From Opitutaceae bacterium (GTDB taxonomy: Bacteria > Verrucomicrobiota > Verrucomicrobiia > Opitutales > Opitutaceae): DNA of 64,000 nt. A program made the translations under genes and the position numbers. Where the stretch lies: assembly GCA_019455245.1 (NCBI GenBank), contig JACFMR010000006.1, forward strand, positions 62,001 to 126,000, written 5' to 3'. Positions 33,230-44,133 of the stretch are shown here, piece by piece. Positions within the stretch are counted from its first letter, which is position 1. Each line of letters begins with the position of its first letter. The notes beneath the pieces are model-generated. The model saw nothing but the letters and a program-made list of their open reading frames with translations, was not told the DNA's origin and made no database searches.

Positions 33230-33592
33230 TTAGTTAATGCCATCCGCTTGCTTTTTTGGGTTCTGCAATTGGTCCTTCCAGCCGAGGATCTTGGCTTGGG
33301 CACCGTATTTCTCGGCGCGGGCCTTGTCGCCGCGTTCCATCCAGATGCGCGAGAGCGTGGTGTTGATGAACAGGTCCTGGTTGTTCAGGGCATGGGCTTT
33401 TTCGGCGGCGAGCAGGGCTTCGTCGAGCCGGCGCAGTGAGAAATTGATTTCCGCGGCCGCATGCCAGGCGGCGAAGGAATCGGGCGCGGCCGCGGTGGCC
33501 TGCCGGAGTTTGGCCAGGGCGGAGTCGGTCTCCCCGAGGGTGAAATCAAAGGTGGCGTCGTCGATCAGGGACTGGAGTTCGTCGGGAGTCAC
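33230..33592 (-). CDS. small TPR-repeat protein
   Basis: A 120-residue protein of two to three tetratricopeptide-like helix pairs: FTLGETDSALAKLRQATAAAPDSFAAWHAAAEINFSLRRLDEALLAAEKAHALN..., ending KILGWKDQLQNPKKQADGIN. The start chosen is GTG 33592 (VTPDELQSL); the frame continues upstream into a repeat-rich region that looks non-coding. No signal peptide, so probably cytoplasmic. It follows accA's start side and could be transcribed with accA (48 bp gap). Confidence 0.72.
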   Translation of the reverse strand: MTPDELQSLIDDATFDFTLGETDSALAKLRQATAAAPDSFAAWHAAAEINFSLRRLDEALLAAEKAHALNNQDLFINTTLSRIWMERGDKARAEKYGAQAKILGWKDQLQNPKKQADGIN

Positions 33593-33623
33593 GATGGGCA
33601 GGTTGGTCGGTGGGGTTGGATTG

Positions 33624-33828
33624 AGAAACCACGAAACACACGAAAGACACGAAAAGCTAGGCCGGAGGGCAGGTTCGAACTGTGTGCGGTGAAAGAAGCG
33701 AAGCAATCAGTGCTGCCGATTGGCGGGTGTTGGCGAGAATCGGCGCAGCCAAACTTTCTTCCTGATTCTGCCCAAGGAGAACAGAAGGCTGGGTCCATTC
33801 GTGCCTTTGGGCTAATTCGTGGCTTTCC
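33624..33828. repeat. intergenic ACGAAA-type repeat with inverted arms
   Basis: The left part carries three ACGAAA units (GAAACCACGAAACACACG..., 33624-33656). The right part carries the inverse (TTCGTGCCTTTGGGC...TTCGTGGCTTTCC, 33798-33826). It fills most of the 237-bp gap between the TPR gene and queA. No gene is seen inside. Confidence 0.55.
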
Positions 33829-33829
33829 T

Positions 33830-34909
33830 TTACAGGATCAGCATGGCGTCGCCGTAGCTGAAGAAACGATATTCGCGGGCGATGGCCTCCGTATAGATTT
33901 CCTTGAGCCAGGCGATGCCGTCGGTCGATCCGGGGGTCAGAAACGCCGAGACGAGGCAGAGCAGGGTGGAGCGGGGTTGGTGAAAGTTGGTGATGAGCGC
34001 ATCCACCCCGCGGAACGTGGTCGGCGGATAGATGTAAATACCGGCCTCGGCGGCATGCGTGCCTTGGACCGGCGCCGGGTGCCGCGCGAGAAAATCCTCG
34101 ATCGAACGCACGCTGGTCGTGCCCACCGCGATCCTTCGGCCGGGGCAGGGCGGAAACAGGGCCGCCTGGGTGGCCGGTGGCAGTTCGTAGAACTCACGAT
34201 GTATCTCGTGCTCCTGAATGGTCTCGGCGGTGATGGGTCGAAATGTACCGAGCCCCACATGCAACGTGATTTCGGCAGCGCCGACACCCTGTGCGGTCAG
34301 GATTTGGAGCAGTTCGGGCGTGAAATGGAGTCCGGCGGTGGGCGCGGCCACGGCCACCTGGCGGGCACGGTTGGCGTAAACCGTTTGGTAGCGCTCGAGA
34401 TCAAGCGGACGGCGGCTGTCGTCCCGGCGTTCGATGTAGGGCGGCAGGGGCACCTCGCCGAGCCGGTTGGCCACATCCACGATTGATTCGAGGGCTGAAG
34501 TGGTGAAACGGACCACGGCCTGGCCGGCGGCATCGCGGGTCAGCACCTCGCCGCGAAACGCGCCGTCGGCGTGGGCGAAGGTTGAGCCGGGCGGCAGCCG
34601 CTTGCCGGGCCGGAGCAGGCAGTGCCAGGTCGTTTCATCGTCGGCCGGGCGCAACAAAAAGCATTCCACCTGTCCGCCGGTCGGGCGCACGGCCCGCAAC
34701 CGCGCGGGCAGCACGGCGGCGTTGTTGCGAAACAGCGTGTCCCCCGGACGCAAGAACCGCGGCAGGTCGGCAAAGACGTGATGGCCGATGCTGCGATCCG
34801 CGCGGCTGACCACGAGCAGGCGCGACGCGTCGCGACGGCCGGCCGGGGTTTGGGCGATGAGCCGCTCCGGCAGGGCGTAGTCGAAGAGGTCGGTGGACAG
34901 AAATGGCAC
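33830..34909 (-). CDS. queA: S-adenosylmethionine:tRNA ribosyltransferase-isomerase
   Basis: A 359-residue cytoplasmic enzyme that adds the epoxy-cyclopentanediol moiety to preQ1 in tRNA during queuosine synthesis. The N terminus MPFLSTDLFDYALPERLIAQTPAGRRDASRLLVV is diagnostic (FDYxLPxxLIAQxP...R..SRLLV). Further motifs: DLPRFLRPGDTLFRNNAAVLPARL (about 48-71), APTAGLHFTPELL (about 193-205), HVGLGTFRPI and TNFHQPRSTLLCLVSAF near the end. Full length. Other queuosine genes are not in this window. Confidence 0.95.
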   Translation of the reverse strand: MPFLSTDLFDYALPERLIAQTPAGRRDASRLLVVSRADRSIGHHVFADLPRFLRPGDTLFRNNAAVLPARLRAVRPTGGQVECFLLRPADDETTWHCLLRPGKRLPPGSTFAHADGAFRGEVLTRDAAGQAVVRFTTSALESIVDVANRLGEVPLPPYIERRDDSRRPLDLERYQTVYANRARQVAVAAPTAGLHFTPELLQILTAQGVGAAEITLHVGLGTFRPITAETIQEHEIHREFYELPPATQAALFPPCPGRRIAVGTTSVRSIEDFLARHPAPVQGTHAAEAGIYIYPPTTFRGVDALITNFHQPRSTLLCLVSAFLTPGSTDGIAWLKEIYTEAIAREYRFFSYGDAMLIL

Positions 34910-35065
34910 TCGGGCACCTTAACGCTTATTAAACTTGGCAGGTAAAGACTGAAGGGGGCGCAGTGCCAAGCAGCGGTTCGGAAAGCTAGGTCCGGGGTTA
35001 CCGATCGAATTCCGATTGTTGCCCGCGGTCAGAACCATGCTCCCAAGCGGAGAAAGACAATGGTC

Positions 35066-35094
35066 TTGATATTAGGATATTTGCTTTTTAGGAT
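35066..35094 (+). promoter_or_regulatory. putative sigma-70 promoter for the PEP-CTERM gene
   Basis: TTGATA (35066-35071) and TAGGAT (35089-35094) are separated by 17 bp within an AT-rich patch that contrasts with the GC-rich surroundings. The ATG follows at 35116, so the leader would be short. Confidence 0.4.
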
Positions 35095-35115
35095 ACGTTT
35101 AAAATATAATAACTT

Positions 35116-35760
35116 ATGAAAAAGATGAGCTTTGCTTTTGGCCGGATCACCACGGTCTTGCTGGCAGCACTCGCTTCGGTTTCTGCTTACAGCCAAGTCA
35201 CCGTGTCCAACCTGGACAACACGGTCACTTCTGAGAGCAGTGTATACTGGACCAACTGGCTTGCCGGTTCATTTACCACGGATTCCTCAAACTACTCGTT
35301 ATCATCGGTGACCGTGTTGTTGAATGCCGTTCCGAACTCCTCGACGCCTCTTGTTCTCAGTATTTATTCGGCCAATACGGGCTTGCCGGGAACGTTGCTC
35401 GAAACGCTCTCCGGTTCAAATCCGACCACCGGCGGACAATTTGTTTTCGCCTCGTCAGGGCTGACGTTGGGTCCTGATACAACCTACTTTCTCGTGGGAT
35501 CGACCCCGGGCTATGGTATCTATCATTGGGGTTACACCAGTGACACATCTGAATTGATTACCGGAGGTTCAGGTTGGACCTTGGGCAACGACATGTGGAC
35601 ATCCGGCAACAGTGGCACGGGTTGGAACAGCTCCTACGGTACCCCGTTCATGTTTTCTGTCACGGCTGCCAGTGCTGTGCCGGAGCCGGGTGCCTATGCA
35701 ACCCTTGCCGGTCTGGCCGCTCTCGCCCTCCTGGCATTCCGACGACGCCATTCATCGTGA
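35116..35760 (+). CDS. PEP-CTERM sorting-domain protein (choice-of-anchor R type)
   Basis: A 214-residue exported protein. Signal peptide MKKMSFAFGRITTVLLAALASVSAYSQ (cleavage near 26); a beta-rich Ser/Thr/Gly body with the pattern WLAGSFTTDSSNYSLSSVTVLLN...LVLSIYSANTGLPGTLLETLSG...YFLVGST typical of choice-of-anchor-R domains. The C-terminal tail is VPEPGAYATLAGLAALALLAFRRRHSS, i.e. a V-P-E-P motif, a hydrophobic span and a basic end. PEP-CTERM proteins are processed by an exosortase and placed at the cell surface. The gene is lower in GC than its neighbours. Exosortase is not in this window. Confidence 0.9.
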   Translation: MKKMSFAFGRITTVLLAALASVSAYSQVTVSNLDNTVTSESSVYWTNWLAGSFTTDSSNYSLSSVTVLLNAVPNSSTPLVLSIYSANTGLPGTLLETLSGSNPTTGGQFVFASSGLTLGPDTTYFLVGSTPGYGIYHWGYTSDTSELITGGSGWTLGNDMWTSGNSGTGWNSSYGTPFMFSVTAASAVPEPGAYATLAGLAALALLAFRRRHSS

Positions 35761-35801
35761 TGTAAGCTCAGCGTAGTTTCACGTTGGCGAAGAGGTGCTG
35801 A

Positions 35802-35938
35802 TCTATTGCAGCCCATTGCGGCAAGTCGGTGCACGGTGGCCGGGTGATCTTTAGCAGCGACAATGCCTCACTCTCCGGGTTTGAGGTTAATTGGTCCACG
35901 GCCCGTCTGATCGACTACAGCGTCGGTTTGAACGCATG
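35802..35938 (+). pseudogene. possible remnant of a CUB-like secreted protein gene
   Basis: From 35802 to the TGA ending at 35938 the sequence reads SIAAHCGKSVHGGRVIFSSDNASLSGFEVNWSTARLIDYSVGLNA. The stretch RVIFSSDNASLSGFEVNW resembles the last strands of a CUB domain, but a stop lies just upstream and there is no start codon or signal peptide. It is probably a 3' fragment of a lost secreted-protein gene next to the PEP-CTERM gene. Resemblance was judged by eye. Confidence 0.3.
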
Positions 35939-36034
35939 ATCATGGAATGATCCGCTTTGCAGTGGGGGCAGTAGGCGGTCAAATGAAGGCTTGCGCTTGC
36001 GGTGGGGGCGAGTTTGTTCCGTTCTTTCCTGAAT

Positions 36035-36110
36035 GCCGAGCTAGCTCAGTTGGTAGAGCAATGCTTTCGTAAAGCATGGGTCGTCGGTTCGAGTCCGATG
36101 CTCGGCTCCA
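36035..36110 (+). tRNA. tRNA-Thr (anticodon CGT)
   Basis: A 76-nt cloverleaf: acceptor GCCGAGC paired with GCTCGGC, D-arm GCTC...GAGC, anticodon stem ATGCT/AGCAT with loop TTCGTAA (anticodon CGT, decoding ACG), T-arm GTCGG-TTCGAGT-CCGAT. CCA is encoded at 36108-36110. A terminator-like hairpin follows. Confidence 0.97.
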
Positions 36111-36117
36111 CTTTCCA

Positions 36118-36148
36118 CCCCGTCCGGTCTGTGCCGCGACGGGGTTTT
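36118..36148 (+). terminator. terminator after tRNA-Thr
   Basis: Stem CCCCGTC (36118-36124) and GACGGGG (36138-36144) followed by TTTT. It also abuts the stop of the convergent Lon-N-domain gene. Confidence 0.7.
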
Positions 36149-36831
36149 CAGTTGTGGGAGATTTGATCGTCAGGGAGCGGTCCCTGCAGGGTGTGGCGCA
36201 GACGCAGGGCGTGGATTTCCTGCCGGAGACGCCGGTTGAAAAGCTGCAGGCGGTCACGGACATCCAGGGTTTCCAACAAGCGCTGCTTCAGCCCGGCGTC
36301 GTCGCAGAGGCTGAAAGCGGCCAGGTCCACAAACGTCTCCGGATCCTCGACGGTGCGGAGAAAGTCGGTCAGCTCTTCCGGCAGGTTGGCGCCAAACTTG
36401 CGTTTCAGGGCGAGCAGGCGGCCGAGTTCCCGGCGCAGCTTTTGATTGGTCTCGGGATCATCGCCCGCTGTGCTGTGCAGGGCGCGGATACTGATCTGTC
36501 GGTACGGTTCGTCGCTGACGATCCCGATGATCTCCACCCGGCAAAGCCCCTGCAGGAGAAGGTTGGAGGTGCCGTCGGGCTGCTTTTGGCAGGCGCGCAC
36601 AATGCCGAGGGTGGCGATGCGGTGGGGCGGTTCGATCATCCCGGGCTCCTCACTGCGACGCGCATCCAGTCCGGCGACGGCAAACAGGCGGTCGTGGTTC
36701 AACACCGCCTGCAGCATCTGGCGGTAGCGGGGCTCAAAAATGTGGAGCGGAAGCAGGGCCTGCGGAAAAAACGCCACGTCGGGCAGGGTCATTACCGGCA
36801 CGGTGCCGGGCACCACGATTTCCATTTCCAT
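36148..36831 (-). CDS. Lon N-terminal substrate-binding (LON) domain protein
   Basis: A 227-residue cytoplasmic protein made of the LON (PUA-like) domain without ATPase or protease parts. The opening VMTLPDVAFFPQALLPLHIFEPRYRQML (about 13-40) is the family signature; LGIVRACQKQPDGTSNLLLQGLCRVEII (about 75-102) forms the next strands, and a helical C terminus (from 120) follows. Stand-alone LON-domain proteins may bind misfolded proteins or act as adaptors; the function is not established. It lies between tRNA-Thr (convergent) and dnaK (divergent). Confidence 0.9.
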   Translation of the reverse strand: MEMEIVVPGTVPVMTLPDVAFFPQALLPLHIFEPRYRQMLQAVLNHDRLFAVAGLDARRSEEPGMIEPPHRIATLGIVRACQKQPDGTSNLLLQGLCRVEIIGIVSDEPYRQISIRALHSTAGDDPETNQKLRRELGRLLALKRKFGANLPEELTDFLRTVEDPETFVDLAAFSLCDDAGLKQRLLETLDVRDRLQLFNRRLRQEIHALRLRHTLQGPLPDDQISHN

Positions 36832-37052
36832 GTGCGCACGGTAGGTGGGTGCAGATGAAATTCAACCCTTCAGCCGTATTCGTGTCGCGGTTGTCCCATC
36901 CGTCGACAGCACTGTGACACAAGTGGGACAAATTGGCCGGAAATCATAATGACAGCGCAGTTGAAATTGGAATGATATATTTTTAAGTAATTGTTAATAA
37001 GTCAGATAAGGATATTCGCCTGATGAGGCACATGCATTGCTAAATGAATGGC

Positions 37053-38990
37053 ATGAGCCGAATTATAGGAATCGATCTGGGTACGACCAACTCTTGCATG
37101 GCCGTCATGGAGGGTGGCGAAGCGGTGGTCATCCCGAATGCGGAGGGAGCGCGCACGACGCCGTCCGTCGTGGCCTTTACCAAGTCGGGCGAACGCTTGG
37201 TGGGACAGGCTGCGAAGCGCCAGGCGGTGACCAACCCGCGCAACACCATTTTTTCCGCCAAGCGCCTGATCGGCCGCAAGTTCTCGGAAATCACCGAGGA
37301 AGCCAAGACGTTGCCCTACAAGGTCGTCGAGGGCAAGAATGGCGATGCCTACATCGAGGTGCAGGTCGGCGACAAGACCGAGCAATTCGCGCCGCAACAA
37401 ATTTCGGCCTTCCTGCTGGCCAAGATGAAGGCCGATGCCGAGGCCTATCTGGGCGACAAGGTCACCCAGGCGGTGATCACCGTGCCGGCTTACTTCAACG
37501 ACTCGCAGCGCCAGGCCACCAAGGATGCCGGCAAGATCGCCGGTCTTGACGTGATGCGCATCATCAACGAGCCCACCGCCGCCTCGCTCGCCTACGGTCT
37601 CGACAAGAAGAAGGACGAGAAGATCGCGGTGTTCGACTTGGGCGGCGGCACGTTTGACGTGTCCGTGCTGGAGATCGGCGACGGCGTTTTCGAGGTCAAG
37701 GCCACCAACGGCGACACCCACCTCGGTGGCGACAACTGGGACAGCGCCCTGATCGGCTGGCTCGTGGACGAGTTCAAAAAGGAAAATGGCATCGATTTGC
37801 GCCAGGATCCGATGGCGCTGCAGCGTCTCAAGGAAGAGGCCGAGAAGGCCAAGATCGCGCTTTCCTCCACGCAGTCGGTGGACATCAACCTGCCGTTCAT
37901 CACGGCGGACGCCAACGGTCCGAAGCACCTGAACATCCAGCTCACCCGCGCGCGGATGGAGCAGATCTGCGACAAGCTCTTTGAACGTTGCCGGCCGCCG
38001 TTTGTCGGCTGCCTCAAGGACGCCGAGCTTTCCTCCTCCGAGATCGATGAGCTCGTGCTCGTCGGCGGCATGACCCGCATGCCCAAGGTCGTCGAGATCG
38101 CCAAATCCCTCGGCGGCAAGCAGCCGCACCAAGGGGTGAATCCCGACGAGGTCGTCGCCATCGGCGCCGCCGTGCAGGGCGGTGTGTTGAAGGGCGACGT
38201 GCGTGACGTGCTGTTGCTTGATGTCACCCCGCTCACGCTGGGCATCATGACCGCGGGCGATGTGGCCACGCCGATGATCCCGCGCAACACCACCATCCCG
38301 TCGAAGAAGACCCAGACTTTCTCCACCTACAGCGACAATCAGCCCTCGGTGGAAATCGTCGTGCTGCAGGGCGAACGCCCGATGGCCCGCGACAACAAGA
38401 CCCTCGGCACGTTCAAGCTCGACGGCATTCCGCCGGCGCCGCGCGGCACGCCGCAGATCGAGGTCACGTTTGACATCGACGCCAACGGCATCCTGCACGT
38501 TTCCGCCAAGGATCTCGGCACCGGCAAGGACCAGAAGATCACCATCCAGGGTTCCTCCGGTCTCTCGAAGGACGAGGTGGAGCGCATGACCAAGGAGGCC
38601 GAACTGCACGCCGAGGAAGACAAGAAGCGCAAAGAGGCCGTTGAGACCAAGAACCAGCTCGACAGCACCATCTACCAGCTCGAGAAGACTCTCGGCGAGG
38701 CCGGTGACAAACTGCCCGCGGACAAGAAGTCGAAGATCCAGACGGCCATCGCCGACGCGAAGAAGGATCTCGAGACCAACGACACCGACAAGATGAAGGC
38801 TGCGTTGGAAAATCTCTCCAAGGTGGGCGCCGAACTCTACGCCGAGGCCCAGCAGGCCGCCCAGGCCGCGCAAGCGGCCGGTGCTGCCGGCGCCGACGCC
38901 GAGGCCAAGCCGCAGGAGAAGAAGAAGACCGAGAAAAAGGCCGACGTCGTCGATGCCGACTTCGAGGTCGTCGACGAGGACAAGAAGTAA
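37053..38990 (+). CDS. dnaK: chaperone protein DnaK (Hsp70)
   Basis: A 645-residue ATP-dependent chaperone. ATP-domain motifs: [19 protein letters not shown] (residues 4-22), the linker strands [20 protein letters not shown] (about 140-160), [35 protein letters not shown] (about 190-212) and [11 protein letters not shown]. The substrate domain begins [30 protein letters not shown], where the common LGIETLGGV reads LGIMTAGDV, an unusual change at the domain linker region. The acidic C terminus ends [13 protein letters not shown]. Start taken at 37053; ATG 37044 is also possible. No grpE or dnaJ is adjacent, and no CIRCE element is visible upstream. Confidence 0.96.
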   Translation: MSRIIGIDLGTTNSCMAVMEGGEAVVIPNAEGARTTPSVVAFTKSGERLVGQAAKRQAVTNPRNTIFSAKRLIGRKFSEITEEAKTLPYKVVEGKNGDAYIEVQVGDKTEQFAPQQISAFLLAKMKADAEAYLGDKVTQAVITVPAYFNDSQRQATKDAGKIAGLDVMRIINEPTAASLAYGLDKKKDEKIAVFDLGGGTFDVSVLEIGDGVFEVKATNGDTHLGGDNWDSALIGWLVDEFKKENGIDLRQDPMALQRLKEEAEKAKIALSSTQSVDINLPFITADANGPKHLNIQLTRARMEQICDKLFERCRPPFVGCLKDAELSSSEIDELVLVGGMTRMPKVVEIAKSLGGKQPHQGVNPDEVVAIGAAVQGGVLKGDVRDVLLLDVTPLTLGIMTAGDVATPMIPRNTTIPSKKTQTFSTYSDNQPSVEIVVLQGERPMARDNKTLGTFKLDGIPPAPRGTPQIEVTFDIDANGILHVSAKDLGTGKDQKITIQGSSGLSKDEVERMTKEAELHAEEDKKRKEAVETKNQLDSTIYQLEKTLGEAGDKLPADKKSKIQTAIADAKKDLETNDTDKMKAALENLSKVGAELYAEAQQAAQAAQAAGAAGADAEAKPQEKKKTEKKADVVDADFEVVDEDKK

Positions 38991-39003
38991 CTTTCAACCC
39001 TTT

Positions 39004-39034
39004 GCGCGCCGCAGCTCTGCTGCTGGCGCGCTTT
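39004..39034 (+). terminator. hairpin between dnaK and groES
   Basis: A strong stem GCGCGCC-GCAGC paired with GCTGC-T-GGCGCGC (one bulge), followed by TTT. The T-run is short, so it may be a weak terminator or an mRNA processing/stability hairpin between dnaK and groES. Confidence 0.5.
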
Positions 39035-39080
39035 GTTGAACCCAACAAACCATCGAACTCTAACCCAAAACCCAACCAAT

Positions 39081-39377
39081 ATGGCTAAAGTAAACATCAA
39101 ACCCATCGGTGATCGCGTGCTCGTGCAGCACATCGAGGAAAAAGAACAGGTCCGCGGCGGGATCATCATTCCCGACAGCGCCAAGGAAAAGCCCCAGGAG
39201 GCCAAGGTCATTGCCCTCGGCACCGGCAAGAAGGATGAGAACGGCAAGATCGTGGCCTTCGAGGTCAAGGTCGGCGACAAGGTGCTCATCTCCAAATACG
39301 GCGGCACCGAGGTGAAGATCGAGGACCAGAAGTACACCCTCGTGCGCGAGGACGACATCCTCGGCGTCATCGCCTGA
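39081..39377 (+). CDS. groES: co-chaperonin GroES (Hsp10)
   Basis: A 98-residue lid of the GroEL chamber. The start at 39081 gives [49 protein letters not shown]. The mobile loop [17 protein letters not shown] (about 22-38) and the roof strands [33 protein letters not shown] are complete. It is followed by groL 45 bp later on the same strand. Confidence 0.97.
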   Translation: MAKVNIKPIGDRVLVQHIEEKEQVRGGIIIPDSAKEKPQEAKVIALGTGKKDENGKIVAFEVKVGDKVLISKYGGTEVKIEDQKYTLVREDDILGVIA

Positions 39378-39410
39378 GCCCCCGCACTTCAACTCCCAAC
39401 CAAAACTTAA

Positions 39411-41054
<1,644 letters not shown>

Positions 41055-41088
41055 GGTCCCGTCGCGATTCCCGCGCAAAAAATTCAAG

Positions 41089-41118
41089 GCGCCCTGCTTC
41101 ACGGCAGGGCGCTTTTTT
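41089..41118 (+). terminator. intrinsic terminator of groES-groL
   Basis: A 9-bp stem GCGCCCTGC/GCAGGGCGC is followed by six T, 35 bp after the groL stop. Confidence 0.93.
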
Positions 41119-41181
41119 GTGTCCATAGCGATCGAGGCCGGGCTTGACCCGGTGCAAACCGGGGCGTCTTTTCGCCCGCGC

Positions 41182-42123
41182 ATGGCCCGAAAGCGCAAAG
41201 CCAGGATCCCCCGCCGTTGGCGCCGCACCAAGGCGTTCATCATCCTGAACCTGCTCGTCTGGGGGACGGTGGGCGGTTGGTTTCTGCTGCAGCCCGCCGA
41301 ACGCCAGCGCGAGGTTTCACGGTTGGTGATGAACACCGTGCAGGGGGACAAGGACATCACGGCCTTCGAGGTCGCCTGGGATTTGTGGCAGCTCTACTAC
41401 AGCAGGGATTACGTGGTGGTGGAGGTGGCCGGGGATCAGCGGTATGTCTTCGCCGGGACGCCGGTGGTGGCGGACAAGAAGGTGCGGCTGCTGGCCAACA
41501 CCGGCTATGTGGCCGGCTACAGTGACGCGCTGGGCAACCCGCTGTGGGTGGCCTACCGCGTGCGCGACATGGACACACACGCAGTGCCGCCGCGCCCTGA
41601 TGAATTCGTCGTCGATGCGCGCACCGTGTCCCGCATCACGCCGGCGGTTTACACCAACAGCGGCTTCGATCGCGGACACCTGGCGCCCAACCATGCCATC
41701 GCGCTGCGCCACGGCCCAAAGGCGCAGGAGGAGACGTTCCTGATGTCCAACATCATTCCGCAAAAGCACGGCCTGAACGCCGGATTGTGGAAAGCGCTGG
41801 AGCAAAAAATCGCGGGCAACTATCCCGGCCGCTTCGGTGAAGTGTGGGTGATTGCCGGCCCGGTTTTTGGCGGACAGCCCGCCTGGTTGCAGCGCCGGGT
41901 CGCCGTGCCGGAGGCATGCTTCATGATTCTTGTGGATGAAAGCGGGGGCCGGGTCCGTGCGAGCGCATACCTTTTTCCGCAGGAGCCGCCGACGGGCGAT
42001 TTGAACGATTATCTGGTAGCAATCGACGAGATCGAGCGCCGCACCGGTCTGGACTTCCTCGCTGAACTGCCGGACGCCGCGGAAAACGCCCTCGAAGCCA
42101 CCCGCGCCTCACGCGCGTGGTGA
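41182..42123 (+). CDS. membrane-anchored DNA/RNA non-specific endonuclease (NUC family)
   Basis: A 313-residue protein with a basic N terminus, one membrane segment (about residues 17-38, AFIILNLLVWGTVGGWFLLQ) and an exported beta-beta-alpha-metal nuclease domain. The catalytic signature DRGHLAPNHA (about residues 164-173) is intact. The metal-binding Asn is in SNIIPQKHGLNAGLWKALE (about 190-208), and WVIAGPVFGG matches the following strand. Start taken at 41182 (MARKRKARIPRRWRR). It would degrade DNA or RNA in the periplasm. It starts soon after the groL terminator with no obvious partner, though an apparently exported DNA ligase lies 2 kb downstream. Confidence 0.88.
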   Translation: MARKRKARIPRRWRRTKAFIILNLLVWGTVGGWFLLQPAERQREVSRLVMNTVQGDKDITAFEVAWDLWQLYYSRDYVVVEVAGDQRYVFAGTPVVADKKVRLLANTGYVAGYSDALGNPLWVAYRVRDMDTHAVPPRPDEFVVDARTVSRITPAVYTNSGFDRGHLAPNHAIALRHGPKAQEETFLMSNIIPQKHGLNAGLWKALEQKIAGNYPGRFGEVWVIAGPVFGGQPAWLQRRVAVPEACFMILVDESGGRVRASAYLFPQEPPTGDLNDYLVAIDEIERRTGLDFLAELPDAAENALEATRASRAW

Positions 42124-42162
42124 GTGTTTGGGCCGGGGCGGCGGCCTTTCGCGTCGGCTGTT

Positions 42163-43974
42163 TCAGCGGGCTGCGGCTACTTTGGCGAATTCTTCGATCG
42201 CGGATGCGGCTGCCACGACGGCTTCGGCCCAGAATTTATCGTCTGCGATGTCCCAGCCCAGTGTGGATATGACCGCGGCCTCGCAGGTGGCGGTGCCGGT
42301 GGCGCGGAGGAAGGCTTCGTAGCGCGGGAGAAAGGCGGCTCCGGTGTGCTTGAACTCCGAGAACAGCGCCTGGCTGAGCAAGTAGCCGAAGGTGTAGGGG
42401 AAGTTGTAGAACGAGACCTCGGTGATGAAGAAGTGCAGTTTGGACGCCCAGAACCACGGGTCCTCGTCGCCCTCGGCGATGGTGTCGCCGTAGACCTTGC
42501 GCTGCGTTTGCACCATGAGGTCACAAAGTTCCTTGGCGGACAATTCGCCGTCGCGCCGGCGTTGGTAGAACTCCTTCTCAAACTCGTAGCGCATTGCGAT
42601 GTTGAGCAGGTAGGACGCGGCGTTGCTGCATTCGTGATCGAGGAGGAAGGCGCGCTGGGCCGGCGCGAGGGCGGGGTCCTGCAACATGCCGTGGAGGAAG
42701 ATTTTTTCCGCAAAGGTGGACGCGGTTTCGGCGAGCGTCATCGGGTAATCCTGTGCGAAGGGCCGGAGCTCCCTGAGCAAATGGCTGTGCCAGGCGTGGC
42801 CGATCTCGTGGGCGAGCGTGTTGGCGTCGTGCATCGTGTCGGCATAGGTCATGAACACGCGTTGTTCGCCCGTGACCGCCGAGCCGGTGCAGTAGGCGCC
42901 GGAACGTTTGCCGGCGCGTTTCTCGGATTCGATCCAGCGCCTTTCAAAGCACGTGCGATAATAGGTGCCGAGAGCGGGATAGCCCGACTGGAACGCGCGG
43001 TCCACGAGGTTGACCGCGTCGGACCACGGGAGCGGCGGCACGGGGTCCAGCGGTCGCGGGGCTTCAAGATCGTAGAAGGCCAGGGCGGCGGTCTTTTCCA
43101 GTTTGGCCCCGGCGCGCAGCGCCTGCCGCGGCAATTCGTAGTTGGCGGTGATGGCGCGGAACATCGCGTCAATCGTCCCGGCGGACACGGCCGCATCGAA
43201 GTACGGCTTGGCGAGGAAATCGTTCAGGCCGCGGCGGCCGTAGAGCGTGTGCCGGGTGCCGGCGATGGCGTTGAGGGCGGCGGCGAAGGTTTCGCCGTGC
43301 TGGGCCCAAATGAGGTTGCCCTGCCGGAATGCGGCCGCGCGTACGGCGCGGTCCGGATTGGCCATCAGCGCGCGGCGTTGGGCCATGGGCACGGTTTCCT
43401 TGCGGCCGTCGGGCCAGTGCATCTCGAAGGACAGTTGCCCGGTGAGATTGTCGTAGAGCCGCCCCCAGGCGCTGATGCCGTCGACGCCGAGATCGGCGGC
43501 GAGCGCTTCCTCCGCACGGGACATGCGGTGGCGGGCTTCGGCGCGCATGCGTTGCAAGGTGTGGCCGGCGCCGTCGAGCGCGGGCGTGGCCACGAGCGCC
43601 GCCCAAGCTGCGTCGTCGTTGGTGCCGGCGGCGCGGAGCAGTTCGCCATGGAGTTTGCTCAACGTGGCGTAAGCCGTCGCGAGGGCGGCGGATTCGCGCT
43701 TGGCGAGATCATCGTTGGCGTCGGCGGAGCAGAGGTTGCCGAGATAGGAGGAGAGGTGACCGATTTTCGCGGTGAGCGTTTCGTAGCCTTGGAACTGCGC
43801 GGCCCAGTCGGCGACATTGGCCGTGGACAGATCGGCCAGCGCGGTCGCCGCGATGAGGGTGGAATGCAGATTCTGCGTCAGTGCGGTCTTGAACGCGTTG
43901 TATTCCGGCCCGGCGAACGACGGGAAGTAGCTGGTGAGATCCCAGGTGCGGGGCAGATCGGCGAGGTTTGGCAT
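42163..43974 (-). CDS. pepF: oligoendopeptidase F (M3 metallopeptidase)
   Basis: A 603-residue zinc oligopeptidase that cleaves short peptides in the cytoplasm. The start at 43974 gives MPNLADLPRTWDLTSYFPSFAGPEYNAFK, with the PepF-typical W-D-L-T-x-Y-F opening. The zinc motif is LAHEIGHAWHSHL (HExxH, about residue 379), with the third ligand in MTLAETASTFAEKIFLHGML (about 404). The C-terminal VSFYNFPYTFGYLLSQALFSEF (about 525) is also characteristic. Its length fits the 600-residue family. It is divergent from the ligase gene and converges with the nuclease gene. Confidence 0.94.
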   Translation of the reverse strand: MPNLADLPRTWDLTSYFPSFAGPEYNAFKTALTQNLHSTLIAATALADLSTANVADWAAQFQGYETLTAKIGHLSSYLGNLCSADANDDLAKRESAALATAYATLSKLHGELLRAAGTNDDAAWAALVATPALDGAGHTLQRMRAEARHRMSRAEEALAADLGVDGISAWGRLYDNLTGQLSFEMHWPDGRKETVPMAQRRALMANPDRAVRAAAFRQGNLIWAQHGETFAAALNAIAGTRHTLYGRRGLNDFLAKPYFDAAVSAGTIDAMFRAITANYELPRQALRAGAKLEKTAALAFYDLEAPRPLDPVPPLPWSDAVNLVDRAFQSGYPALGTYYRTCFERRWIESEKRAGKRSGAYCTGSAVTGEQRVFMTYADTMHDANTLAHEIGHAWHSHLLRELRPFAQDYPMTLAETASTFAEKIFLHGMLQDPALAPAQRAFLLDHECSNAASYLLNIAMRYEFEKEFYQRRRDGELSAKELCDLMVQTQRKVYGDTIAEGDEDPWFWASKLHFFITEVSFYNFPYTFGYLLSQALFSEFKHTGAAFLPRYEAFLRATGTATCEAAVISTLGWDIADDKFWAEAVVAAASAIEEFAKVAAAR

Positions 43975-44133
43975 GGCTTGACAGTGAGGATCGGCCGGAT
44001 GAAGCGCAACGGTTTCAGGATGAGCGGCGTCTGGTGGTGCACCGCCTTGACCTCCAAGGGAGGTTGTCTTAACAACAATGTGCCCGTTCGCCCGAGAGCC
44101 ACCCCGCTCCAAGACGGCGAAAGGGCCATACCC

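Noticed and set aside
36832-37052. Searched for a CIRCE (HrcA) element or heat-shock box before dnaK
   Set aside because: No TTAGCACTC-N9-GAGTGCTAA-like repeat is present; a TTGAAA near 36960 has no convincing -10 partner, so no promoter was called.
42124-44133. A long in-frame N-terminal extension of ligA opposite pepF (1373-codon frame in total)
   Set aside because: The extension is the antisense of pepF, which has intact HExxH and PepF motifs. The ligase start was set at 44134.
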